The position numbers and the translations under genes are program-made. From Coemansia sp. RSA 922 (Eukaryota > Kickxellomycota > Kickxellomycetes > Kickxellales > Kickxellaceae), in assembly GCA_027577415.1 (NCBI GenBank), contig JANBQS010000384.1, positions 1-19,284 on the forward strand: DNA of 19,284 nt. The letters are read 5' to 3'. Positions 1 to 7,801 of the stretch are shown in pieces (the first letter of the stretch is position 1; every line of letters starts with the position of its first letter). The notes below the pieces were generated by a model. That model was not told where the DNA came from. It saw only the letters and a list, made by a program, of their open reading frames with translations, and did not search any database.

Positions 1-633
1 GCCGAGCGACTGATGCGCCTGCGAGAGACCAAATTTGCCAGTCAAGTCGACAACGACAGCGATTTCTCTGACGAGAGTCACTCTGAAGCAGTCTCCTCTG
101 GACAAAGGGACGTCGTGCTGTCGACTTCACGGCGGCCAGTAGCGGCCGCCACCTATGGCCGAGAACGGCGTGCAGCTGCTGACGATGTTGACGTCGACGA
201 CAACATGAGCGACGGCGATAGCGATCTGGGTGTTGAGACATTGGAGCTTGGGAAGGGCGCCACCACCACCCGCCCGCCTCTGCCAGAGGCCCTCCTCATG
301 CGCAGCGGAGCAAATACAGCAGGTGCATTTGCCGACAGTGCTAGCCGCAGCCTTGTATCGCGGCCAGTTCAACCGCCTACTACTTCCAAGCCATTCAACC
401 CGTTTGGAGTGGCAACGCCCAGCAAGTCAATGGAGATCAAGCGTAGCGACAGCTTCTTCAACGCCGCCGACATGCACAGCGATGAGTCAGCAGGCCCGTC
501 CACACCCTCCAAGCGTCAGCAACCGTCGCCAGACGATGATGATGTCACCACACGAAAGCATGCGAAGAAGGCGACCAAGCTGACGGCTTTTGCTTTCAAA
601 AAAGGCGCCAATGACATGACGGATGATGACTAA
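1..633 (+). CDS. C-terminal part of an acidic nuclear protein, possibly Ctf4/Mcl1/WDHD1-like (5' end outside window)
   Basis: The reading frame is open from the first base, so the gene enters from the left; 210 residues are visible before the TAA/TGA-type stop at 631-633. It begins with a short charged helix-like stretch (AERLMRLRETKFA) and then becomes low-complexity, rich in Asp, Ser, Pro and Arg. Two short conserved-looking pieces stand out: an FNPFG motif and, about 20 residues later, KRSDSFFNAAD. The tail is basic then acidic (KATKLTAFAFKKG, ending in DDD), and the LTAFAF piece looks like a degenerate PCNA-binding motif. A helical end followed by NPF and SFF motifs is reminiscent of the tail of fungal Ctf4/Mcl1 replisome adaptors. 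That is an inference from weak similarity; any acidic chromatin protein remains possible. Confidence 0.45.
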   Translation, partial: AERLMRLRETKFASQVDNDSDFSDESHSEAVSSGQRDVVLSTSRRPVAAATYGRERRAAADDVDVDDNMSDGDSDLGVETLELGKGATTTRPPLPEALLMRSGANTAGAFADSASRSLVSRPVQPPTTSKPFNPFGVATPSKSMEIKRSDSFFNAADMHSDESAGPSTPSKRQQPSPDDDDVTTRKHAKKATKLTAFAFKKGANDMTDDD

Positions 634-707
634 CACAAATATCCGCCAGCCTTGACCCAATCAGTAGACTTTTTGCGATTACACGCATAAACCCGCCTCC
701 ACCACCG

Positions 708-715
708 CCAATTGG
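708..715. promoter_or_regulatory. CCAAT box (symmetrical CCAATTGG)
   Basis: The sequence reads CCAATTGG, presenting a CCAAT core on both strands. It lies about 20 bp upstream of a TATA box and about 110 bp upstream of the ATG at 826. CCAAT cores are bound by the heterotrimeric HAP/NF-Y factor in fungi. Use here is inferred from position. Confidence 0.4.
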
Positions 716-733
716 TATCAGAGTCAACAAGCA

Positions 734-741
734 TATAAATA
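734..741 (+). promoter_or_regulatory. TATA box of the small membrane-protein gene
   Basis: TATAAATA sits 92 bp upstream of the ATG at 826. Initiation about 30 bp downstream would fall at the end of the 26-bp palindrome that follows. Confidence 0.5.
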
Positions 742-767
742 TAGAGGAGCGCAGCTGCGCTCCTCTA
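742..767. repeat. Perfect 26-bp palindrome in the core promoter
   Basis: Each half reads TAGAGGAGCGCAG from its own end, with no spacer, so the 26 bp are fully self-complementary. It begins directly after the TATA box and ends about where transcription should start. It could be a symmetric binding site for a dimeric factor or a cruciform/hairpin at the 5' end of the transcript. The symmetry is seen in the sequence; the function is not known. Confidence 0.75.
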
Positions 768-825
768 CCACTCTTGCTTCGACACTTTGGTAAATTATCC
801 TACTATATCTCAATTAAGAACCATC

Positions 826-1194
826 ATGGCATTCGCAGCTGGTGCAGCAGTCACCATTCCTACCCTAAGCGCTCTAGGCACCATTGCCTACTACGCTCAA
901 CATCCCGACGAACCTGACAAGCACCAGGATCGTCGCAGCTCCTTCATGTCTATTGACAGTCATCGCGAGTTTGTCAACGATGACGACCCCAGCGACTTTT
1001 CGTCGTTCGCGTCGGTTCCAAGCATCATGGACGCACGCATGAGCCGCCGTCGGTCGATGCCAGTGACACCTCGGCGCAGCCAATCGCTGGTTCCAGATCA
1101 CAGCCTACTTGAAGAACCAGAGCTGCAAGTGTGGCGGGACCGCTACAAGTGGGGTCGAAACTACGGCATGAACTTTGCTCACAACGACCGCTAG
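826..1194 (+). CDS. Small hypothetical protein with N-terminal membrane segment
   Basis: A 122-residue protein of no recognised family. The ATG at 826 is chosen because the upstream in-frame extension has only a TTG at 787, and CATC-ATGG is a good start context. Residues 1 to about 23 (MAFAAGAAVTIPTLSALGTI) form a hydrophobic segment that could be a signal anchor or a mitochondrial/ER membrane span. The middle is polar, with acidic (DDDPSDFS) and basic serine-rich (MSRRRSMPVTPRRSQS) parts that look like phosphorylation substrates. The C-terminus (ELQVWRDRYKWGRNYGMNF) is aromatic and charged, and is the part most likely to be conserved. Its own CCAAT, TATA and downstream stop support a real gene. 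It is convergent with the TFIIIC gene, 52 bp away. Confidence 0.7.
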   Translation: MAFAAGAAVTIPTLSALGTIAYYAQHPDEPDKHQDRRSSFMSIDSHREFVNDDDPSDFSSFASVPSIMDARMSRRRSMPVTPRRSQSLVPDHSLLEEPELQVWRDRYKWGRNYGMNFAHNDR

Positions 1195-1246
1195 GGTTGT
1201 ATTGTTTTTCTAGAACAAGTTGTAAGCATACTTTGCAATGTATCAT

Positions 1247-1603
1247 TTATTTTTTATTATCTTTTTGCCTGACGCTAACGGGATAAAATGAGATGACTCG
1301 CGATGTTTTCGCGATAAATTCGGCAGCTGTTTGCTCAGGGTCAGTATCGTCAGGCCCAGAGTCAAAAAGTAAACTTGTACCTAGCAATTCATCGGTGGTA
1401 CCTCGGTAGATAGCACCCTCCAGTTCGAGCATGGGTTGGTTCGATCCAATGTCAATTAGAGCATACTTTGGCTGATCTTCGTCACTGTTGGGATGATCTG
1501 CGGCTTCCATGTAGGCATTCTTTAGGGCATCACTAGGCAGGACAGCAACTATATAGTATTCTTCATCCTCGTACTCGTACTCGGGAAAAGTTTTGGCAGA
1601 CAT
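1247..1603 (-). CDS. TFIIIC triple-barrel subunit (GTF3C6/Sfc7/tau55-like)
   Basis: A 118-residue protein matching the TFIIIC triple-barrel domain family, a small subunit of the general factor that recruits RNA polymerase III to tRNA genes. After an acidic, Tyr/Glu-rich start (PEYEYEDEEYY) the domain runs from about residue 16 to 110. It shows the family pattern YALIDIGSNQPMLELEGAIY, then RGTTDELLGTSLLFD, then FYPVSVRQK; the alternating hydrophobic strands, the Y-x-G-x-x-D-x-LGT-x-LhF motif and the length fit the human and fission yeast small subunits. In budding yeast this domain is fused to a phosphoglycerate-mutase-like domain; here it stands alone. The TAA stop is embedded in an AATAAA hexamer (1246-1251), so stop and poly(A) signal overlap. 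An AAATAT repeat lies 12-35 bp upstream. Confidence 0.8.
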   Translation of the reverse strand: MSAKTFPEYEYEDEEYYIVAVLPSDALKNAYMEAADHPNSDEDQPKYALIDIGSNQPMLELEGAIYRGTTDELLGTSLLFDSGPDDTDPEQTAAEFIAKTSRVISFYPVSVRQKDNKK

Positions 1604-1614
1604 CGATTTGAAGT

Positions 1615-1638
1615 AAATATAAATATAAATATAAATAT
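1615..1638 (-). repeat. Four copies of AAATAT, probable TATA region of the TFIIIC subunit gene
   Basis: Exactly four tandem AAATAT units are followed by a few more AT steps. On the minus strand this reads as repeated TATATTT just 12-35 bp before the ATG at 1603. It probably works as an extended TATA element, which implies a very short 5' UTR. Confidence 0.55.
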
Positions 1639-1735
1639 ATATGCAATATTGAGGGCAGTTAGAGTTAGGCGCCCAATTTGGTAGATGATTTCTTTTTCAT
1701 TATCAAAGCTGATCAGAAACAACTATGGCAGCCGC

Positions 1736-3730
1736 TTAAATTGCAGCCAAAACCAAGGTGCTCATTATTGACAGCAAGTCGCGGGTCAAGGCTACTGCGT
1801 CACCTCCAACGCCTGCGCAATTGTCCACGTCGAGCAATTGTAGTCTCCACACTCGCTTTGCGTGCTGGCTATTACGTTGGCGGCGATATCGGGCTGAGCA
1901 AGCAGCAGCGAAATCTCGAACAGCAGCGCCAGTAACGTCTGTGGCGTCGAGCACTAAGACCTCGATACCAGAGGCATCAGAAGTATTAACTGACTCCGTT
2001 AGCTGGTTCAGTACATAGTTATCGGCAGCAGTTTGGCTAAGGTTCACATGGGTCAATCTAGGACAGCAAGATACCAGGGCCAGCAGCGCCTGCGGAGGGA
2101 CACCCACGCATCCGCTAAGATCGAGCGAGACTAGTAGCAGCGACACAGGCATAGGGCCCACGGCCAACACCTGAGCGTCCAAGGCGGTTGCGCGAGTCAA
2201 GTGAAGCTGCTGCAGCGAAGAGAGATTTTGGCTGAAAAGGGATTGCATCTGATCGTGGCTGGCAGCAGACGAATCCAAAGCAGAGAAGCGCCGCAAATTG
2301 CACGAAAACAAACGACAGGCCCCCAGCAAGGTCGACAGCCGCGTACTCTCAAAGCGATGAGCTGACAGGGTCGTGTCCCAAAGGCCGTCGATATTCAGCT
2401 CGCGCAAGTCGGGAAAGGGCGCCTGCGTGATTTGCATCTGCCTAAAGTAACCAAGCAAGGGCCCCAGGTTCTTAACCATGGCAAACACTGCTTGGTCGCG
2501 GATGGCGGCATGCAGCACTCGTAGCTTGGCAAAGTGTCGGAGCTTGGAGCTGTAGATTAAAAGCTCGGCAATTCCTGGGTGGTCGTTGATGATTAGCTCT
2601 TCGATTCCAGTTGACGCGTCCACCAGTACCGAGTTCCATGCCACGAACAGCCGCTTCATGCTCACTCGAATGCAGCCCGATATATCCAGCGCCCGGAGCT
2701 TGTGGCCCAGCTTGGCAATGACTTTAATCTCCTCGTCTCCAACCTGCACGCAGTAGGGGAGCCGGATATCAGTAACCATGGCAGGCAAGCACCAGCTCAG
2801 GATGCGGTAAATCGATTCTGATTTTAGCGCAGAGGCTCGGCCAAAGGCTATCTGCGCTAGGTTGGGCCGCCGGCATGCGAGCAGTGCCTTCAAGACCTTG
2901 GCAGACACTGCAAGCCCGTCTGGGACGGTAGCAACTACTAGGCTTCCTTGCGACTTTTCAAACACTCGCTGAACAACAGCATCAGGAGGTGCCCGATAAG
3001 CCCTTTGCTGCATTCGCTTTTGTGCTTTCGAGTACCCAGGCAGCTGCCGTGCCAGCGTGCGCGCAGGACTCTCTACGAGATAGCACGGCTTGCTCCATAT
3101 AACTGGCGTGTTGTCTATTAAATTTAGCCAGCGCGTCGACACGCTGCGACATATATAGAGCATGCGCGTATCCAGCAGCCGCATTATCATTACAACTAGG
3201 TCTGTGGGTAAGCGTCTAATCGGGTCAAAGTCGCTTTCAAACTCAAGCTCGTATGTTGGGTCCAGGCGTAAGGAGAGCGAGCTATGTAACAGCTGCAGGT
3301 CCTTGTAGTCAGGGGCGCTTCTGTCTACTTGGCTAAGGCCTCGCTCGACTACCTCCAAAGCCACTTTGGGCCTGCCTGAATCATCCAGAATGCTCGCCAT
3401 GCAAATGTAGCCTGCGGACGAATGGGCATTGATGCGAATTGCCTCCTTTGCGTCGGATAGCGCACGCGTAAACTCGCGCAGCTTGTATAGAGTATGTGCC
3501 CGCGCCTCATAGAGCTTTGCATCTCTGATACCCTCGTTGCCGGCAAGCGCAACGGCGCGGTTGTAGTAGTCGAGCGCATTTCGATACTGTCGCTCGCGAA
3601 AGTTCTCTCGGCCAAGCACATACCATCGGTGTACTTCAGCCAGGGGAGCAGATGTCGATAGAGTGCGATGCGATGTGGAGGCCTGGTTGGGCTCTGCCGC
3701 TTGCTTGCGCTTTCGACCAGCAACAAACAT
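1736..3730 (-). CDS. TPR–F-box–LRR protein, Dia2/Pof3-like SCF ubiquitin-ligase subunit
   Basis: A 664-residue protein with the domain order that defines the fungal Dia2/Pof3 family. A basic GRKRKQ near residue 5 may be a nuclear signal. TPR-like helices span about 33-155 (AEVHRWYVLGRENFRERQYR; YEARAHTLYKLREFTRALSD). An F-box follows at about 172-215 (RRLPTDLVVMIMRLLDTRML...STRWLNLI), then leucine-rich repeats from about 290 to the end (LRALDISGCIRV; LVSLDLSGCVGV; LTHVNLSQTAADN). In yeast, Dia2 binds the replisome through its TPRs, contacting Mrc1 and Ctf4, and ubiquitylates the CMG helicase at termination. An in-frame ATG at 3778 would add 16 strongly hydrophobic residues; I prefer 3730 for a nuclear protein. 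The RecQ gene ends only 65 bp upstream, on the same strand. Confidence 0.75.
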   Translation of the reverse strand: MFVAGRKRKQAAEPNQASTSHRTLSTSAPLAEVHRWYVLGRENFRERQYRNALDYYNRAVALAGNEGIRDAKLYEARAHTLYKLREFTRALSDAKEAIRINAHSSAGYICMASILDDSGRPKVALEVVERGLSQVDRSAPDYKDLQLLHSSLSLRLDPTYELEFESDFDPIRRLPTDLVVMIMRLLDTRMLYICRSVSTRWLNLIDNTPVIWSKPCYLVESPARTLARQLPGYSKAQKRMQQRAYRAPPDAVVQRVFEKSQGSLVVATVPDGLAVSAKVLKALLACRRPNLAQIAFGRASALKSESIYRILSWCLPAMVTDIRLPYCVQVGDEEIKVIAKLGHKLRALDISGCIRVSMKRLFVAWNSVLVDASTGIEELIINDHPGIAELLIYSSKLRHFAKLRVLHAAIRDQAVFAMVKNLGPLLGYFRQMQITQAPFPDLRELNIDGLWDTTLSAHRFESTRLSTLLGACRLFSCNLRRFSALDSSAASHDQMQSLFSQNLSSLQQLHLTRATALDAQVLAVGPMPVSLLLVSLDLSGCVGVPPQALLALVSCCPRLTHVNLSQTAADNYVLNQLTESVNTSDASGIEVLVLDATDVTGAAVRDFAAACSARYRRQRNSQHAKRVWRLQLLDVDNCAGVGGDAVALTRDLLSIMSTLVLAAI

Positions 3731-3795
3731 GAGTGAAATTGGAAATATAATTAGCAAATGAGCAAGAAAGAGAAGCATAGACGCGTCAGCAACAG

Positions 3796-6700
3796 CTATG
3801 GCCGGCTGCCACGCATCAGCATGGGCTTGATCGCTGTCGTAGCACGATTACTGCTTTTAGTATTTCTACCACCAAAGTGTGTAGACGTGTCTCGAGTAAA
3901 TACGGCCTGGGTTGTGACAGCGCCGTGTGATGCGCCAGACGCACTAGCAGACGTTTTCGACGACGACGACGCCTTAGTGGTGCTTGTCTGCTTTGTCACA
4001 CGTGGAGCTCGAGCAGGCTTGTCAGATTGCGCTGTCTTCTTTAGCCTTGGATCCGTTAGCTGCAGCGACACTCGTAGCTGGCCATGGCTGACTCGATTTG
4101 CAGCGGGTCCCAGCCGAACATACGTGCACACATACCCTGCCGCATTGTTCTCGCAGTACTCGTCGAGCACCTGGCGCAGCACCAAGTGCTGACATAGACG
4201 ATCCGCATCGCCCCTAGTCAGCGCCTTGCCCAGGCCGTACGCAGACAAGACGTTGTCGCCCCGATCCATGATGCGCTTGGATTTTGAGCCCCTGAAGATG
4301 TCCGTCAACTGCAAGAGCGTGGTCTTCTGGCCCTGAGCCACTAGCGCCTGGACCGTCTCGATCAGTGCGCAAGCCTCGCGCATCATGTCGGTCTCTACCA
4401 ATGGCGTCTGGCTCCGCTTGCGGCAGTTGTCACACGTCTTTTGGCACTTTGCCACGTCGAATTGCTCGCCAAAGTAAGACAGAACCAATTGCCGCCTGCA
4501 GTCGGTGATGTTTTCGCAGAACTGGACTACTTGCCGCAGCTGCTGCCGCTGCCGCTCCTTGACATCCCAGTCTCCCTCGCCGCGGTCTATCATAAAGTCA
4601 ACAGAGGACTTGTCGCGGAAGGAATAGAACAAGACGCAGACCGCCGCCTTGCCGTCTCGACCTGCACGACCAGTCTCTTGGTAGTAGCCCTCAAGCGAGT
4701 TGGGCAGCGAGTGGTGAATGACAAAACGCACGTCAGCCTTGTCAATACCCATGCCAAAGGCGACGGTGGCTACAATCACCTGTAGCTCGTTGTGCTGCCA
4801 CGCCCGCTGCACGCGAGTTCGGTCCTCCTTGTCCAGCCCCGCGTGGTAGTGCTCGGCCCGCAAGCCGTAGCGAGAGCGCAGGTCGTGAGCCATCACTTCG
4901 CAGTTCTTTTTGCTCGTGCAGTAGATGATGCCAGACTCGCCAGGGTGTCGGGACGTGATCAGCGCGTGGATGTCGGCCGAGATCGAGGACGTCTTTGGTC
5001 GGATCTCATAAAACAGGTTAGGTCGATTAAAGGACGACGTCGTAGTCACGCACCCGTGGATGTACAGGTGGTTAATAATATCCAGGCGCACTTTGGCGTT
5101 GGCCGTCGCTGTCAGCGCCATAAATGGAACGTTTGGGTACAGCTTGTGAAAGTTTCCGATTTGCGTATAGTCGGGCCGAAAGTCATGACCCCACTGTGAC
5201 AGACAATGTGCCTCGTCCACTACAAAGCGCGCTAGCTGGCCGCGCTTGTGCAAGCGATCGATGGCATCCTTTGCCTGGCTGCTCTTGTTGAGCATCTCGG
5301 GCGTAACATACAAGAGCCGTAGTCGGGGCTCAGGCTCGTCAATCTCGCGAAAGACCTGTGCGCGACGATCGGCTGGCATGGTTCCCGTCAAAGACAGTGC
5401 CGCAACTCCCCAGCCGACGAGATGCTCGATCTGGTCTTGCATCAGCGACAGCAGAGGAGACACTACGACAGTCACGCCACGAGTATTGCCCTTTTGCACT
5501 ATTGCTGGCAGCTGGAAGCACAGGCTCTTGCCTCCTCCGGTCGGCATAAGCACAAACACGTCCTTTCCCTGCAACGTCGCATTGATGGCCTCGAGCTGCC
5601 GAGATCGGAATTCCTTCATCTTGAACACCTGCCGAAGCGCCTTGTACACGTCCTTGGTCCAGTGGTAGTTGACTTGCTGTTGGTTAGGATCAGGATCGGA
5701 GGGCTTTACGATTTCGGCATTTGTCGCTGGTTGATACGCGGCCATACTCCTGTCGGCTACATTGCGCGCAGCAAGTGTAGGTTGGCGGACAGGCTCGTTA
5801 GCCCACAAGGCGTTTCCGTCATTACTCAAAGCGTGCGAGCCATATGACGTGTCCACCGACGGCTGCACAGCCTGGACTGTCCGACTAGAGCTGTTTCTCG
5901 GGGAGTCTGCTGGTGGTAGCACGCTCAAAGAGACCATGCTCTTCAGACGATTTATCTCATTGATAACGATCGCACGATCTTGCTTACAGAGAGAGATGTC
6001 ATTGTCGTTGGCAATTTCGTTTGCAAACTCCAGATCACATATCTCATCGCTGATATTGGCCTTCCTAATGGCGAGCTGCGTCAGTCGCTCCTCTACACTC
6101 AGCGAGTCGTAGTTTGCTATTTTAAACGTCGCGGCAGCATCGACGGGTTTGGGCTCAGCAGCAGTCTCCTATGCATCGATAAATATGCAGCGGCAAGAAA
6201 TGGAACATACACGGCGTTAGAGCGAGTTCGCCTTGGTATCAGTTGGGCAATAGATGACAGCATATAACCTACCTTTTGGGGCAAAACAAACGCGACATCA
6301 TCACCTTCGATGAGAAGCAGGTCGTCGTGGTCACTGTCGATCGCTCCGTAGTACGACTCGACTTCATCTAGGTAGAAGCCGTGGACATCGTCGGCGATGC
6401 TCGGATTGGGGCTTGCTGATATTGAGCGTGCGTTGCTTCTAGAGACCCTGGCACGCTTTTGGGCCGGAGACTGTCCGCGCATATACCCACTTCGCTTTGG
6501 GCTGACCGTAGTGGCGGTGGCCGAGCAACTGAAGTCGACAGAGTCGTCAAAGTCCTGCGCGTCAATGACCTCCAGATCACCCTCAAAATCAGAACACAGA
6601 TCGATTGCCATGTCGCTGTTGTTGATGCTGGTCTCGGATGGCACCTTGACAACTCCACTGATGCCTGGAAAGTCATCGAAATCACTCAAGTCGTAGGCGT

Positions 6701-7298
6701 CAAAGGAGTCGTCTGGGATGACATTGACACTAGGCAGAGCCACTCGCTCTTGCGTAGATGGCTGACCACTAACAGGCAGCGAGTCTTCGAGGTCGGACAG
6801 GTCGTCAGGAATCTCGATGGCTAGCAACAAGTCCTCATCACATGGTGCCCGACTATGCTGTGGATTGGTGGCGCGCTGAGTCCTAGTCTTGGTCCGCGTG
6901 TCGACCTGAAAGTCGTCGTCATCATCTTCGTCAACACTGTGGTCAACAGCGGTGCTAGTAGTAAGATCAAAAGCGGCACTTGTGTCGGCTGCTGGTATGC
7001 GCGGTGTGCGCAGGCCGGCTGAAGGAGCTTGGCCACTCGATACATGGGAAAATCTGCTCCCTTGCTGTGTGCCTGGCTGCGGATTGTAGACACCAGGAGT
7101 TGCTGTGACGTGACTAGCTTGCGACTTTTGTGGACATAGAATTTTGTCAAGAGGAATTCGCAAATCCAACAGGTCCGTCGTCACAGGCCGGAAGGAGTTG
7201 GCATTGCTGCTAGTCGAGGGTGGCACATGCTGCGTGTTCTGGCCGGACCGCACCCAGTCGTCGTGCCACTTTTTCATTTGCTGGAAATTGTGCTTCAT
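3796..7298 (-). CDS. BLM/Sgs1/Rqh1-type RecQ DNA helicase (two exons)
   Basis: CDS is complement(join(3796..6168,6273..7298)), 1132 residues. It is a 3'-5' helicase that resolves recombination and stalled-fork intermediates, acting in the family with topoisomerase III and Rmi1. Residues 1 to about 500 are disordered and acidic, with many DD/FDDF clusters, as in the N-terminus of Sgs1 and Rqh1. The helicase core then shows Walker A TGGGKS (about 552-557), DEAH (660-663) with the RecQ aromatic loop CLSQWGHDFRPDY, and motif VI ETGRAGRDG (840-848). The RQC region has zinc cysteines at about 899, 917, 921 and 924, and a winged helix near 935-1040. A Ser/Thr/Lys-rich tail follows; no HRDC domain is visible. 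Start: ATG at 7298 (MKHNFQQMKKWHDDW), because the only in-frame candidate further upstream, at 7358, is TTG. The exon join is inferred from splice signals and phase. Confidence 0.88.
6169..6272 (-). other. Spliceosomal intron (104 bp) in the RecQ helicase gene
   Basis: On the minus strand exon 1 ends in AAAAG, followed by donor GTAGGT at 6272; the acceptor is GCATAG ending at 6169, and a CTAAC branch site lies at 6216-6220. Splicing is in phase 0 and joins VLPQK to ETAAEPKPVD. The exon 2 frame has an in-frame TAG exactly at the acceptor (6169-6171), and exon 1 would otherwise read into an unrelated tail ending at 6117. The length is not a multiple of three, so splicing is needed for one continuous helicase. 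Confidence 0.8.
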
Positions 7299-7506
7299 TA
7301 TAAAGCGAATAGTACAAATGAGGAAATAAAATAAATAAGTAAATAAAGAGAAAAGCAAGGTGCGTTGGACTGCGCAAAAAAAAAAGTCACCAGTATAATT
7401 TCATGGCCCATACAGGGCTCCAACAAAACGGCTTCGACATCAGGCAAAAACGACTTTCTTTTTTATTTACTCGAAACAGCTAGAAACTAATTGCATCTAC
7501 TTTGAA
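7299..7506. promoter_or_regulatory. Shared divergent promoter region, RecQ helicase / OST5
   Basis: These 208 bp separate the helicase ATG (minus) from the OST5 ATG (plus). The helicase side is AT-rich (TAAATAAA-like runs at about 7326-7352), with TTTATA abutting its ATG. A run of A's lies at about 7376-7385. No clear CCAAT box or canonical TATA position was found. Confidence 0.45.
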
Positions 7507-7746
7507 ATGACAACAGCACTTGACATTGACGCGCTCTGGGTCGGTACGCCCTTTGCTCCCGTGTTTAGTCCGAATATGCACCCGATGCTGGCGCTGGTAT
7601 TTGCCTCGGTCGGCTTGGTATACGCAGGAAAGTTCGCCGTCACTCGTGCCGACTTTAAGCGCGAAGTTCTGTTTGCTGGCGTGGCGTCTGCGGCATTGGG
7701 CCTAGCGGCTGTCTTGGGAGTCCAGGCACTAGGACTGTATCTGTAG
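7507..7746 (+). CDS. OST5: Oligosaccharyltransferase subunit Ost5/TMEM258
   Basis: A 79-residue protein, the same length as human TMEM258. It has two membrane spans (about residues 24-44 and 55-77) joined by a short charged loop (TRADFKREV). The conserved outline is a PxxPxxxP-type lumenal start (TPFAPVFSPNMHP), a first helix ending near GKFAVT, the loop R-x-x-x-K-R-E, and a second helix ending in GVQALGLYL; this matches the Ost5 family. Ost5 is a small subunit of the ER oligosaccharyltransferase that transfers the lipid-linked glycan to asparagines, associated with Ost1 in yeast. The ATG at 7507 is the first in frame. The gene is convergent with the SNAPC4-like gene, the stop codons being 55 bp apart. 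Confidence 0.85.
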   Translation: MTTALDIDALWVGTPFAPVFSPNMHPMLALVFASVGLVYAGKFAVTRADFKREVLFAGVASAALGLAAVLGVQALGLYL

Positions 7747-7801
7747 CAAGTGCATCGCATATTTTTTTTATAATCATCGTTGACTAGGATTGCAAGTAAT
7801 A

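Noticed and set aside
1438..1447. GGTTCGATCC, resembling a tRNA/Pol III B-box, inside the TFIIIC subunit gene
   Set aside because: It encodes the conserved DIGSNQP segment; no A-box, tRNA fold or T-run terminator accompanies it, so it is most likely coincidence.
4441..5847. Several plus-strand ORFs of 110-140 codons opposite the RecQ helicase
   Set aside because: They are frame shadows of a conserved helicase core; none has a promoter or a domain.
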